A stretch of 13,343 bases of DNA from Bacteroidales bacterium (GCA_023230285.1 JALNXP010000039.1:1-13343), one strand, 5' to 3'. Positions 1 through 8,141 are shown, counted from the stretch's first letter. The notes: generated by a model from the sequence alone, not told the origin. Numbers and translations: made by a program.

Positions 1-250
1 ATATACCACCCCATTTTTTAAGCAACGGACCTATGATAAACCAGTTAAAAGCTTCTTTTTTTATAAAAAAACCCGCTTTTCTTCCATACTTTGTGACGAC
101 ACATTTTCCCACAACGAAATCCCAAATGCTAGTATGCGGTGCCATCACAACAACAGCTTTCTTTTCTGAAGAAAAGCCATGTAAACCTTCAGTTTTCCAG
201 AAAAAAATTTTCAAGAATATATCGGCAAAGATTTGCCCACAAGATTTCAT
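1..250 (-). CDS. PlsC-type 1-acyl-glycerol-3-phosphate acyltransferase, partial (left edge)
   Basis: The first 83 codons are in the window; the rest lies beyond position 1. The reading frame starts at the ATG complementary to 248-250 and stays open to the edge. Residues 34-39 (VVVMAPH) lead into His39-Thr-Ser-Ile-Trp-Asp44, the HX4D catalytic motif of glycerolipid acyltransferases, in which His is the general base. The FFIKKEAF stretch at 61-68 and IGPLLKKWGGI at 73-83 match the second conserved block of the family. It starts 13 bp after the LpxD-like gene, so it is probably the third gene of an efp-lpxD-acyltransferase unit. Known role of the family: transfer of an acyl chain to lysophosphatidate or a related lysolipid at the inner membrane. 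The exact acceptor cannot be told from the fragment; short Bacteroidota members of this family may act on other lipids. An in-frame TTG lies three codons upstream but ATG is preferred. Confidence 0.85.
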   Translation of the reverse strand, partial: MKSCGQIFADIFLKIFFWKTEGLHGFSSEKKAVVVMAPHTSIWDFVVGKCVVTKYGRKAGFFIKKEAFNWFIIGPLLKKWGGI

Positions 251-263
251 GATAAACAACGAG

Positions 264-1199
264 TTATAAATTTAATTTACGCATAGTTTCCGGCAGGTTT
301 TTCAGAGCTGCCAGTTCACGCCATTTTTTAGCCGCATCAGCGGCGGGAATCCCGAAATATGTAGCTCCCGCCGGCACAGATTTACTGACACCGGACGTAG
401 CAAGGATTGTTGCACCTCTGCCAACTACGAGGTCTTTATTTATACAAACCTCAGCCCATACCAAAACATCATCTTCTATAATCGTAACTCCGGCAATCGA
501 GCAATGACAACCTATAAGACAATTACGCCCTATGCGTGTATCATGTCCTACTTGTACATGATTATCAAACTTGGTGCCTGAACCGATAAAAGTATCATTA
601 CTAACACCTCTGTCAATAGTACAGAGAGCTCCAATTTCGACATTATCTTCTATAATCACGTTCCCGCATGATTCAAATTTTCTGTATAAACCTTTTTTCT
701 TTTGAAAATAAAAAGCGTCAGCTCCCAATATACAACCTGAATGAATAATTACATTATCACCAATAATCACATTATCATAAATTGATACATTGGAATGTAT
801 AATACAATTATTTCCTATCTTAACATGATTACCCACAAAACAATTGGGCTGAATAACAGTATTTTCTCCTATAGAAGCACTCGGACTTATACTTGATGAA
901 CAAGGCTCAAAGGGAGCAAAATATTTGACTATCTTCATATATGCTGCAAATGGATCATCTGTAATCAACAACAATTTTCCGTCCGGGCAGCTAACATCTT
1001 CTGTATTAATCAATATAATAGACGCCTTAGATTTAAGCATCTTATCATAATACTTCGGATGATCGACAAACGAAATATCACCCCGCTCAACCGTATGTAT
1101 TTCATTGATGCCAAGAATTTCCACATCAGTGTTTCCAACCGGTTTTGCACAAGTGATTTCTATGATTTTTTCTAAATGGATACTAACAGGAAATTTCAT
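264..1199 (-). CDS. lpxD: LpxD-type UDP-3-O-acylglucosamine N-acyltransferase (probable paralogue)
   Basis: LpxD adds the second hydroxyacyl chain to UDP-3-O-acylglucosamine from acyl-ACP in lipid A synthesis. The 311-residue protein has an N-terminal uridine-binding domain (about 25-95, with INEI and GDISFVDHPKYYDK), then left-handed beta-helix hexapeptide repeats (about 105-275, rungs such as SIGENTVIQPN and RIGRNCLIG), and ends with GIPA and a C-terminal helix. The family signatures GADAF (159-163), TIDRG (194-198) and DNHVQVGH (212-219) are present. His219 aligns with the catalytic His239 of E. coli LpxD, while the position of E. coli His276 is Asp256 here. It is shorter than classical LpxD (about 340 residues). 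It lies between efp and a PlsC-type gene, not beside lpxC/lpxA. I recall an LpxD-like gene next to efp as common in Bacteroidota, where a second, canonical lpxD is usually found elsewhere. The acyltransferase fold is certain; the exact substrate is less so. Confidence 0.85.
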   Translation of the reverse strand: MKFPVSIHLEKIIEITCAKPVGNTDVEILGINEIHTVERGDISFVDHPKYYDKMLKSKASIILINTEDVSCPDGKLLLITDDPFAAYMKIVKYFAPFEPCSSSISPSASIGENTVIQPNCFVGNHVKIGNNCIIHSNVSIYDNVIIGDNVIIHSGCILGADAFYFQKKKGLYRKFESCGNVIIEDNVEIGALCTIDRGVSNDTFIGSGTKFDNHVQVGHDTRIGRNCLIGCHCSIAGVTIIEDDVLVWAEVCINKDLVVGRGATILATSGVSKSVPAGATYFGIPAADAAKKWRELAALKNLPETMRKLNL

Positions 1200-1253
1200 G
1201 CGCTGTAATTTTTACGAATAAATAAAATGCTGTCATATATACGACCGGCACTC

Positions 1254-1817
1254 TTATTTTACTCTTTCTACATATTCTCCTGTACGAGTATCAACTTTGA
1301 TTCTATCACCTGTATTGACAAACAAAGGAATCCTTACAGTTGCACCTGTTTCTAAAGTAGCATCTTTCATTGCATTAGTAGCTGTATTCCCTTTTTCACC
1401 GGGTTCTGTATATGTAATTAACATTTCAACAAATGCCGGAAGCTCACATGTTAAAGGAGTCTCTGTATCTGCATGAAATACGATTTCAACGACTTGACCT
1501 TCAAGTAAAAACTGTGGAGTCGCTATCATTGCCTCATCTATCTGAACATCTTCCCATGTTTCCTGATTCATAAAGTGATATCCAAGATCATCTTTATAAG
1601 AATACTGATATTGACGTCTTTCAACTCTTGCAACATCTACTTTAACACCTGCCGTAAATGTATTCGGTATAACTCTACCGGTTTTTAAATTTTTTAATTT
1701 TGTTCTGACGAAAGCAGGACCTTTCCCAGGTTTAACATGTTGGAACTCAACAATTGTATATAAATCTCCATTAAATTCTATACACAATCCATTTCTAAAA
1801 TCTGCTGTTGTAGCCAT
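1254..1817 (-). CDS. efp: Translation elongation factor P
   Basis: EF-P binds ribosomes stalled at consecutive prolines, between the P and E sites, and restores peptide-bond formation. The 187 residues match the family length. Domain order: KOW-like N-terminal domain (about 1-63), central OB domain (about 64-127), C-terminal OB domain (about 128-187) with the family signature around [25 protein letters not shown]. The tip loop reads [12 protein letters not shown], with Lys32 at the position that carries beta-lysine in E. coli (Lys34) and rhamnosyl-Arg in EarP-type bacteria. A Lys here argues against EarP-type modification; no epmA or epmB homologue is in the window. The next gene, lpxD-like, follows after 54 bp, so co-transcription is likely. 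A 117-bp gap with a weak -7 box and a 13-base A run lies upstream. Confidence 0.97.
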   Translation of the reverse strand: MATTADFRNGLCIEFNGDLYTIVEFQHVKPGKGPAFVRTKLKNLKTGRVIPNTFTAGVKVDVARVERRQYQYSYKDDLGYHFMNQETWEDVQIDEAMIATPQFLLEGQVVEIVFHADTETPLTCELPAFVEMLITYTEPGEKGNTATNAMKDATLETGATVRIPLFVNTGDRIKVDTRTGEYVERVK

Positions 1818-1868
1818 AAATAATCTCTATTTGTTTTAATTACATTTCAAGCGGAAAAGATATATTTA

Positions 1869-1881
1869 TTTTTTTTTTTTT
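1869..1881 (-). repeat. 13-base homopolymeric A tract upstream of efp
   Basis: Thirteen consecutive T on the plus strand, read as A13 on the efp sense strand, 51 bases before the efp ATG. If the weak -7 box beside it is used, the tract falls in the first bases of the efp leader. Such runs are prone to slippage, so the exact length may vary between cells or be a sequencing uncertainty. Confidence 0.9.
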
Positions 1882-1882
1882 G

Positions 1883-1890
1883 CAAATATT
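1883..1890 (-). promoter_or_regulatory. Possible -7 box for the efp-lpxD unit
   Basis: On the minus strand the sequence is AATATTTG, one mismatch from the Bacteroidota -7 consensus TAnnTTTG, followed by CA. No TTG lies at the usual 17-23 base spacing upstream. It would give a leader of about 60 bases. Read-through from the AsmA gene is the alternative. Confidence 0.3.
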
Positions 1891-1934
1891 TTATACAAGC
1901 TTGATTATATGCAGTTTCAACAATAAAATGCAAC

Positions 1935-4900
1935 TTAATCTTTTACATTTGCCTTAAGCGCATCACCAATCATCTTCTTTAACTCTAATTGCTTGGTTAA
2001 TACGGCATTACGTTTCTCAGGACGATAAAGATTTGCATATCGGCATGGTGCCAATTCTATATGAGGATGCTGTATATTACCCTCTATATTGACCCCTAAC
2101 CTAACCGGCAAAGGACAATCCGTTAAGGAAATATGATAGTTACAACTCATATCCAAATTATGTCTGCCGGAAACAACAGCCTTATATTTATCCATAACTA
2201 TCAAAAATGGATATAAATCTATTTCATTCCTAAAAACTGTCATCTCGACAGAAATACTGTCAATTTTGTTCTCCGTCTTTTTGTTGAACATCAATAATTT
2301 AGATATTTTATCAAAAGTTTCACTATCCAAAACCACCAAATCTTGTCCTTCTATAGCGGCAGCTCCTCTTAATGTAGAAAATTTAATGTCATAATTCGAC
2401 TTCAGATAAGTTTCAACAGCAAGATGAAATTCGGCTTTGCCGTCAAAAGACTTCAACATCGGTACTAAAGTATCAATATCGGGTATCATATCAATAAGGT
2501 CTTTTATCTCTATATCAAGCAAATGAAAATCAATACCGGTAAAAAGATGATTCTTTCTCTCCGGACGATACATAGCGGTAAGCTGCATTCTTGCCGCTTT
2601 GCTGGTGAAGCCCAATTCCTCCATTATCAACGTACCATCTTTTAAAGTTATAGTCCCACCTAAATCATTAATATATGATTCTCCAACTACAGCCTGATTA
2701 ACCAACGTATTCAACGTAAAATCTATTCCCGCCGGTATCATTAACGGATTATCTTCTTTCTTTACAGTGTCTTGTGACACAACTACATTACTTGTATCAT
2801 GTCCCGCCAAAGATGTCATTATCTCCATAATCTGATTAACATCGGCATGATCCGAAATAAAATCCATCTCCCCTTCTAACAATCCTGTTTTCTTAACAAA
2901 CTTATCTAAATTATGAAGTGTTCCTGATAGTTGAAAATCCGTGTTGCCAACAACAAATTTACTTTCTTCTATATAAAACTTACCCGGAACAAAATCAAAG
3001 CGAATTTTCGGAACTTCTACCGGATAATCTATGCCAGCAACATGGATTACTGCATTGTTGAAATTAAAATTTACATCCGGATTCCATTGCAGTAACATGT
3101 TTTTCTGTTTTTCATCATACTGCGAATTGGCAACCAAATTTATCAAACTTATTGCCGCTCGATATTCTTCTCCAACAACAGCATTAATACTGTCACTATT
3201 ATAAGTGCATTCATAAATCATTTTCCCGTCTTGAGGATACATCGAAAAAACTCCGTCCGGGTGATAAATATTCACGCTGATAGTGTCAATATCGGCAACT
3301 AACTTGCTAACGTCAAAATTACAGGCAATAGCAATATTATCGCTTTGCGTAATAAAATCGGAAGTTGCTAAGTTTAATTTAACGCCATCTAAATCTATTT
3401 TCTGTACGTCTGCTATGTTTATATTGAGTTTCCCGGAAGAAATATCCGCAGTCAACGCTTCTTTAAATAATTGATAATCCGCTTTACTCGGAACTTCCAA
3501 TTTTATTTTCATAGCAGCAGTCTGCGCACAAATGCTGTCGTTATAAGTTACAAACAAATCTCTAAAATCGACATCTCCATTAAGTTTCAACTTGCTTAGC
3601 TCAACGTTAGTTATTTGGTCTAAAGTACCTTTGACATTAGCAGAGATACCTGCAATACCTCTCATTTCCGCATTCATATCATCAGGTAAAAACACTTGAA
3701 ATTCCTGAAGATTTATATCCGCATTAAGCTTCAAATTACAAAACAATTTATTAAAAACGTCCTCAACTTCACCGGCTATATTGATTTTAGATTTTGGTGT
3801 ATTGGCATCAAAATATTTAATATTAACCACTGAATTTTTGCCAAAATCAAGGTCGGCATGTAAATCCGTTTCTATATCAGACAAAACAAAAGGCAAACCG
3901 GAATAATTTACAAAACCGTTATCATATTTAACATCAACAGAAATAACAGGCATCGAACCAACAGAATCATTAGAATACACACCATTGACATTACCTGACA
4001 ATATAATTCCGCCTTCAACTTTTTTCACGCCTGCATCGTCAATAATTTTTAAAATAGTACTTGGCAATATCTTCATTAATTCTTCTAACACCCAATGATT
4101 AGTAGCAAAATCGCAGTTGACAAAAATATCGTCACTTATACTTGCTTCACCGGCAAGGTTGATAGAATAATCATCTAAAGTGAAATCTGCATCTTCAAAA
4201 TTAGCGTTTTCTCCATTAAACGAAAAAGCCGTAACCTTGAAATCCAACTTCTGATTGTTAAGATATTCAACACTTTGCACCCCTAAGCACGCATCTAAAA
4301 TGCCAACAGCTACATCTCCTTTTATATCATTAAAATCTTTGATGTTTCCATTAAAAAATATAGAAAATCCCTCTGTAGAAGCATTAATAATTTCTTGAGG
4401 TATCACGCTGTCCGTCAACATTTTACATGAAACAAAATCTGATTTAAGCGTTAAATCGCAATCAATCACATCATCTTTCATGCTGCCTTTTATATCTAAA
4501 TTAAGATTTTTAACTAAGGCATCGAGATTTGTCGACAAATCAATATAAGAAACATTTAGATTTTTAAAACAAACTTTTTTCAAATTAATGGAATTAAAAG
4601 GCATTGCCGATTGTGTTGTATCGCTATCCGGAGATGAGTTCCCGATAAAAATATCATAATTATCTATGCCGTTTTCATCAGAAAACACATTGACAGTAGC
4701 ATTTTCCAAAAGACAATCATTGATTATCAAAGATTTATTTTTCAAAAACTCTCTAATATTCACCGACAAATATATATTTCCCACTTTTGCCAAAGTATCG
4801 TTTTGCGAGTTTTGCATTGGATTAATTACCTGAACATCTGACAATTGTATGCTTATTTTTGGAAAATCATGAAACAATGTCAAATCTATTTTTTCAATAT

Positions 4901-5057
4901 TCACATCACAATTTACATACTTAGCAACCTGTTCGTTAACTATAGGTGTAATTTTAGAAGGTGTCAGTATTACAAACAAAAGTATACAGACAGCGATTAT
5001 CAGTAAGCCAAGAATTGCGGCTAAGGTTATCAATATAATTTTAATGCTTTTTTTCAT
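1935..5057 (-). CDS. AsmA-like inner-membrane-anchored envelope protein
   Basis: The 1040-residue protein has a short basic N-terminus, one strong membrane segment (about residues 8-31) and a long beta-rich remainder, the layout of AsmA-family proteins. These are anchored in the inner membrane and project into the periplasm; relatives such as TamB and YhdP are implicated in moving phospholipids to the outer membrane. The region after the anchor (TPIVNEQVAKYVNCDVNIEKIDLTLFHDFP) is the typical AsmA N-terminal block. Residues about 889-1013 form the AsmA-like C-terminal region, with KIDSISVEMTVFRNEIDLYPF, SGRHNLDMS and PLPVRLGVNIEGN. A basic helix-like tail (about 1014-1040) closes the protein. 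It begins 21 bp after the lipoprotein gene, so the two are probably one operon, and it precedes a lipid A/phospholipid acyltransferase pair. Family assignment is secure. Lipid transport by this particular protein is inferred from fold and context. Confidence 0.88.
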   Translation of the reverse strand: MKKSIKIILITLAAILGLLIIAVCILLFVILTPSKITPIVNEQVAKYVNCDVNIEKIDLTLFHDFPKISIQLSDVQVINPMQNSQNDTLAKVGNIYLSVNIREFLKNKSLIINDCLLENATVNVFSDENGIDNYDIFIGNSSPDSDTTQSAMPFNSINLKKVCFKNLNVSYIDLSTNLDALVKNLNLDIKGSMKDDVIDCDLTLKSDFVSCKMLTDSVIPQEIINASTEGFSIFFNGNIKDFNDIKGDVAVGILDACLGVQSVEYLNNQKLDFKVTAFSFNGENANFEDADFTLDDYSINLAGEASISDDIFVNCDFATNHWVLEELMKILPSTILKIIDDAGVKKVEGGIILSGNVNGVYSNDSVGSMPVISVDVKYDNGFVNYSGLPFVLSDIETDLHADLDFGKNSVVNIKYFDANTPKSKINIAGEVEDVFNKLFCNLKLNADINLQEFQVFLPDDMNAEMRGIAGISANVKGTLDQITNVELSKLKLNGDVDFRDLFVTYNDSICAQTAAMKIKLEVPSKADYQLFKEALTADISSGKLNINIADVQKIDLDGVKLNLATSDFITQSDNIAIACNFDVSKLVADIDTISVNIYHPDGVFSMYPQDGKMIYECTYNSDSINAVVGEEYRAAISLINLVANSQYDEKQKNMLLQWNPDVNFNFNNAVIHVAGIDYPVEVPKIRFDFVPGKFYIEESKFVVGNTDFQLSGTLHNLDKFVKKTGLLEGEMDFISDHADVNQIMEIMTSLAGHDTSNVVVSQDTVKKEDNPLMIPAGIDFTLNTLVNQAVVGESYINDLGGTITLKDGTLIMEELGFTSKAARMQLTAMYRPERKNHLFTGIDFHLLDIEIKDLIDMIPDIDTLVPMLKSFDGKAEFHLAVETYLKSNYDIKFSTLRGAAAIEGQDLVVLDSETFDKISKLLMFNKKTENKIDSISVEMTVFRNEIDLYPFLIVMDKYKAVVSGRHNLDMSCNYHISLTDCPLPVRLGVNIEGNIQHPHIELAPCRYANLYRPEKRNAVLTKQLELKKMIGDALKANVKD

Positions 5058-5078
5058 GTTTTCAACGTTATCTAATTG

Positions 5079-5444
5079 TTATTCAACGACTTTAACAAAT
5101 GAATGAGTAACTCCGTAATTATCATGATACACAAAAGCAGAATTATTAAGAGTTGTCACGGTATAAGTTTTAGGAACTACGCCGCCCATTTCCATTTCAT
5201 GAATCTGGGTAAGTTCGTCATATTCCAACGTCCATGTAAATGGCTGAGCCTCTGATTCTTGCACGTCATCAGCAACGTCCCATGTGTAACCGGTTCCATC
5301 GGATTTATATCTTTCATATAAAGTCCCTTCCTGCCATTTTCCGGTTAAAAGAGAAGAATCGAAATTGGGTTTAATATCGTCAATGCACGAAACCATCAAC
5401 AACAAAATGCAACAGCATAAAAAAGGAATAAAATGCTTATTCAT
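5079..5444 (-). CDS. Small lipoprotein of unknown function upstream of the AsmA-like gene
   Basis: The 121-residue product starts with a lipoprotein signal peptide: a short basic start, a hydrophobic stretch (residues 5-19) and a lipobox ending Met17-Val18-Ser19-Cys20. Cleavage before Cys20 leaves CIDDIKPNF; acidic residues directly after the lipid-bearing Cys resemble the surface-export signal of Bacteroidota lipoproteins, so exposure on the cell surface is possible. The mature part, about 100 residues, has alternating polar and hydrophobic stretches and starts LLTGKWQEGTLYERY, which recalls small lipocalin-like or calycin-type Bacteroidota lipoproteins. That resemblance is an impression, not a family match. 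The AsmA-like gene follows after 21 bp and a good -7 box lies 19 bp upstream, so this is the first gene of a two-gene unit. A role in envelope lipid handling is only inferred from that pairing. Confidence 0.8.
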   Translation of the reverse strand: MNKHFIPFLCCCILLLMVSCIDDIKPNFDSSLLTGKWQEGTLYERYKSDGTGYTWDVADDVQESEAQPFTWTLEYDELTQIHEMEMGGVVPKTYTVTTLNNSAFVYHDNYGVTHSFVKVVE

Positions 5445-5463
5445 ATAATAATATTTTAATCTG

Positions 5464-5471
5464 CAAATTTA
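5464..5471 (-). promoter_or_regulatory. -7 box TAAATTTG of the lipoprotein-AsmA unit
   Basis: An exact match to the Bacteroidota -7 consensus TAnnTTTG on the minus strand, ending 19 bp before the lipoprotein ATG, which implies a leader of roughly 15 bases. The nearest TTG upstream is only 13 bases away, shorter than usual, so the -33 element is not clear. Confidence 0.6.
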
Positions 5472-5492
5472 TTTGAAAAAATGACAATAATG

Positions 5493-5525
5493 TTGTTTTT
5501 AATACTTATTTATTTTCTACATTTG
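5493..5525 (+). promoter_or_regulatory. Promoter of the glycoside hydrolase gene (TTG-N22-TACATTTG)
   Basis: TTG at 5493-5495 and TACATTTG at 5518-5525 match the Bacteroidota -33 and -7 elements, with a spacing of 22 bases. The start codon is at 5571, giving a leader of about 40 bases. It is back to back with the promoter of the lipoprotein gene, and the two share an inverted TGCAAAT/ATTTGCA. Confidence 0.65.
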
Positions 5526-5570
5526 CAAAGAGAAACAAATGTATTATACATTTATAAAAAATAAAATGAG

Positions 5571-7403
5571 ATGAATGGTAAACCTGTATTGATTTTTATC
5601 TTATTATTATCGCTTACCAATACTATGTTTTCACAAGAAGGCACTAATAATAAGTGGCAGATTGCCGGAGATAAAATCACGACCGAATGGGCAGAAAAAA
5701 TAGACATCAACAATGTACTTCCGGAATACCCGCGACCTATTATGGAACGCAGCGAGTGGCAAAATCTAAACGGGTTATGGGAATATGCAATCACAACAAA
5801 AGATTGCAGCTTTCCAATTACCTTTGATGGCGAAATTTTAGTTCCATTTGCTGTAGAATCGGCGTTGTCGGGTGTTGGAAAAACCGTTACCGGAGATAAT
5901 GTTTTATGGTACAAACGCGATTTTACGATTCCGACAAAATGGAAAGGTCAGCGAGTAATTTTAAACTTTGGCGCAGTAGATTGGAAAGCCGATGTTTGGG
6001 TCAACGGAATTAAAGTCGGCAGTCACACCGGCGGCTATACAGCTTTCAGCCTTGACATAACCGCTGCCATCACTACTTCAATCAACACCATTGTCATCAA
6101 AGTTTGGGACCCGACAGATAAAAGCTATCAGCCACGCGGCAAACAGGTAAGTAAGCCCGGCGGCATTTGGTACACCTCCGTAACCGGTATCTGGCAAACC
6201 GTATGGCTCGAACCAGTGCCGGAAAATTATATATCAAATGTTTACATCACTCCGGATATAGATAAAAATATTTTAACAGTTTATGCAAACATTAACATGC
6301 CAAATTATGACAATATTATCTCTATAAAAGTTTTTGACAACGGAAAAGAAGTTGCAACCGGAAAAGCATTAGACAACTCCACAGCAGAAATCATTATGCC
6401 TGACGAAATCAAATACTGGTCACCGGATTCTCCGTTTTTATACGATTTAGAGATTTCTTTAATCAGCAAAGGAAAAACTATCGACAAAGTAGAAAGTTAT
6501 GCTGCTATGCGTAAAATATCTACCAAAAAAGATGAAAACGGGGTTGTAAGAATACAATTAAACAACGAAGACATTTTTTTATTTGGACCATTAGACCAAG
6601 GTTGGTGGCCAGACGGCTTATATACAGCAGCTACCGATGAAGCTTTAGAATACGACATCATCAAAACTAAAGAATTAGGGTTTAACATGATTCGCAAACA
6701 CGTAAAAGTAGAGCCGGCACGCTGGTACGCACACTGTGACCGCTTAGGAATAATAGTCTGGCAAGATATGCCGAGCGGCGACAAATCACCGGGCTGGCAA
6801 AACAAATCTTATTATGTCGGCAACGAATCGAATAGGTCTGAAACATCTAAAAACAACTATTACAAAGAATGGGGCGAAATCATTGACATGCTGTATTCTT
6901 ATCCTTCCATAGCCGTCTGGGTTCCTTTCAATGAGTCGTGGGGACAATTCGACACGAAAAAAGTTGTAGAATGGACAAAACAGAAAGACACTTCTCGACT
7001 GATAAATCCGGCAAGCGGCGGTAATCATTATTACTGCGGCGACATACTCGACATACACAACTATCCGGAACCGGATTTATATCTATATGATGGAGAACGC
7101 ACTACCGTCCTCGGCGAATACGGCGGCATCGGTTATGCGATAGAAAATCATCTTTGGGAACAAAACAGAAACTGGGGTTATATCAAATTTAACAGCACCG
7201 ATGAAGTCACAAATGAATATATAAAACTTGCCGAAACACTTCTCTCTCTAATCCCTCGCGGATTTTCAGCCGCTGTATATACTCAAACTACAGATGTCGA
7301 AATAGAAGTTAACGGCTTAATGACTTACGATAGAAAAATCATGAAAGTTGATTTACCGCAAATCGCCGAAATCAACAAAAAAATATGTAAATCATTAGAC
7401 TAA
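5571..7403 (+). CDS. Exported glycoside hydrolase family 2 protein
   Basis: Family 2 glycosidases release non-reducing-end sugars such as beta-galactose, beta-glucuronic acid or beta-mannose by a retaining two-Glu mechanism. Residues 1-21 form a type I signal peptide ending near MFS/QEG, so the 610-residue enzyme should be periplasmic or exported. Domain order: sugar-binding jelly roll (about 40-220, with NLNGLWEYA, WYKRDFTIP and GGIWYTSVTGIWQTVWLEP), immunoglobulin-like beta-sandwich (about 225-320), TIM barrel (about 325-605). VPFNESWG places the acid/base at Glu455 and VLGEYGG places the nucleophile at Glu516. IRKHVKVEP and CDRLGIIVWQDMPSGD are the other GH2 barrel motifs. It lacks the C-terminal domains of LacZ. 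The motif GPLDQGWWPDGLY is typical of a poorly characterised subgroup, so the substrate is unknown. It has its own promoter and no SusC/SusD pair nearby, so it is not visibly part of a polysaccharide-utilisation locus. Confidence 0.92.
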   Translation: MNGKPVLIFILLLSLTNTMFSQEGTNNKWQIAGDKITTEWAEKIDINNVLPEYPRPIMERSEWQNLNGLWEYAITTKDCSFPITFDGEILVPFAVESALSGVGKTVTGDNVLWYKRDFTIPTKWKGQRVILNFGAVDWKADVWVNGIKVGSHTGGYTAFSLDITAAITTSINTIVIKVWDPTDKSYQPRGKQVSKPGGIWYTSVTGIWQTVWLEPVPENYISNVYITPDIDKNILTVYANINMPNYDNIISIKVFDNGKEVATGKALDNSTAEIIMPDEIKYWSPDSPFLYDLEISLISKGKTIDKVESYAAMRKISTKKDENGVVRIQLNNEDIFLFGPLDQGWWPDGLYTAATDEALEYDIIKTKELGFNMIRKHVKVEPARWYAHCDRLGIIVWQDMPSGDKSPGWQNKSYYVGNESNRSETSKNNYYKEWGEIIDMLYSYPSIAVWVPFNESWGQFDTKKVVEWTKQKDTSRLINPASGGNHYYCGDILDIHNYPEPDLYLYDGERTTVLGEYGGIGYAIENHLWEQNRNWGYIKFNSTDEVTNEYIKLAETLLSLIPRGFSAAVYTQTTDVEIEVNGLMTYDRKIMKVDLPQIAEINKKICKSLD

Positions 7404-7428
7404 AAATAATATTATCTATAATTTTTAA

Positions 7429-7436
7429 TACCTTTG
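7429..7436 (+). promoter_or_regulatory. -7 box TACCTTTG before the 226-residue membrane protein gene
   Basis: An exact TAnnTTTG match ending 13 bp before the ATG at 7450, in the 46-bp gap after the glycoside hydrolase. The leader would be very short (under 10 bases). No TTG is found at 17-23 bases upstream. It suggests the membrane protein and uridine kinase genes are transcribed separately from the hydrolase. Confidence 0.5.
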
Positions 7437-7449
7437 TAAAAACAAAAAT

Positions 7450-8130
7450 ATGGAAAACTTAACCATCAATAAAAATGAAGCAGGAATACCAACCTCTGCA
7501 ATATTAAAATCGCCAAACGAGAAAATGGAAATGCACTTTAATAATATAAAAAAATGGAGTGTAAACATGTATGACTCATCTTTCACTCTCCATTATTTTG
7601 ACGGCAAAGAAGTGAATTTTCCAAACATCAAAGCTGTCGGTTACGGTAATTATGCAGATTGGGGCGATTTTTCAAGATATTTTGTTACTCCGGCTTCCTG
7701 TATCGGCGGTAATATGTTCTTTATATTTAATTCCGACAATAAAAAATTTACTATAATTCCAACAGATACCATCATAACAGAAAGCAGCATCTCCGGACAT
7801 TCAATAAAAATAATATATGGTGACGAGCATAAAAATTTCTTCTATAACTTAGAAGATTTAACGTGGTACAAACTCGAAAAAATAAACAATTTAAAGGAAT
7901 TATATCAAAATTCACTAATAGGCAAATACTTCCACGACATAGTTAACGCACCAAAACCTTTGCAACCTCCGACAAAAAAGACAAAGAAAAAAACACAACA
8001 TAAAACAATAACCGCAAATAAAAAAGATTCTGATACAGCAAAATTTTCCAGCAAAATGATTATAATTTGGAGCATTGTCTTTCTCCTTGCGGTATTAGCG
8101 GTTATTTTTGTTTTCTTATTTTTATTCTAA
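7450..8130 (+). CDS. Unrecognised protein with C-terminal membrane anchor
   Basis: I do not recognise this 226-residue protein. There is no signal peptide. Residues 1-168 look like a soluble domain rich in beta strands and aromatics (KKWSVNMYDSSFTLHYFDGKEV; YGNYADWGDFSRYF). Residues 168-200 are a Pro-, Lys- and Thr-rich linker (PPTKKTKKKTQHK), and residues 203-226 are one very hydrophobic segment ending the chain (IIIWSIVFLLAVLAVIFVFL). With a basic linker before the terminal helix, the positive-inside rule predicts a tail-anchored protein whose soluble domain stays in the cytoplasm. The gene has its own -7 box and the uridine kinase starts 11 bp behind it, so the two are probably co-transcribed. 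That adjacency is the only hint of function. The reading frame has no competing ORF of similar quality and is likely real. Confidence 0.75.
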   Translation: MENLTINKNEAGIPTSAILKSPNEKMEMHFNNIKKWSVNMYDSSFTLHYFDGKEVNFPNIKAVGYGNYADWGDFSRYFVTPASCIGGNMFFIFNSDNKKFTIIPTDTIITESSISGHSIKIIYGDEHKNFFYNLEDLTWYKLEKINNLKELYQNSLIGKYFHDIVNAPKPLQPPTKKTKKKTQHKTITANKKDSDTAKFSSKMIIIWSIVFLLAVLAVIFVFLFLF

Positions 8131-8141
8131 ATAATTTATCT

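Noticed and set aside
33..269. 78-residue plus-strand ORF at the left end
   Set aside because: It is the shadow of the minus-strand PlsC-type gene, which has a clear HX4D motif; the plus-strand product has no recognisable feature.
3283..3474. 63-residue plus-strand ORF inside the AsmA-like gene
   Set aside because: Antisense shadow; the AsmA frame is continuous for 1040 codons with its terminal domains intact. ORFs at 11265-11480 and 11854-12069 inside ltaE were rejected on the same grounds.
5552..5914. 120-residue minus-strand ORF across the start of the glycoside hydrolase gene
   Set aside because: It lies antisense to the signal peptide and conserved N-terminal domain of GH2 and shows no family motif; the same holds for the antisense ORFs at 6305-6487, 6497-6805 and 6786-7058.
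8067..8141. N-terminal extension of uridine kinase
   Set aside because: The extra 25 codons overlap the C-terminal membrane helix of the preceding gene in another frame; family members begin at the MLIIGIAGGSGSGKT stretch.
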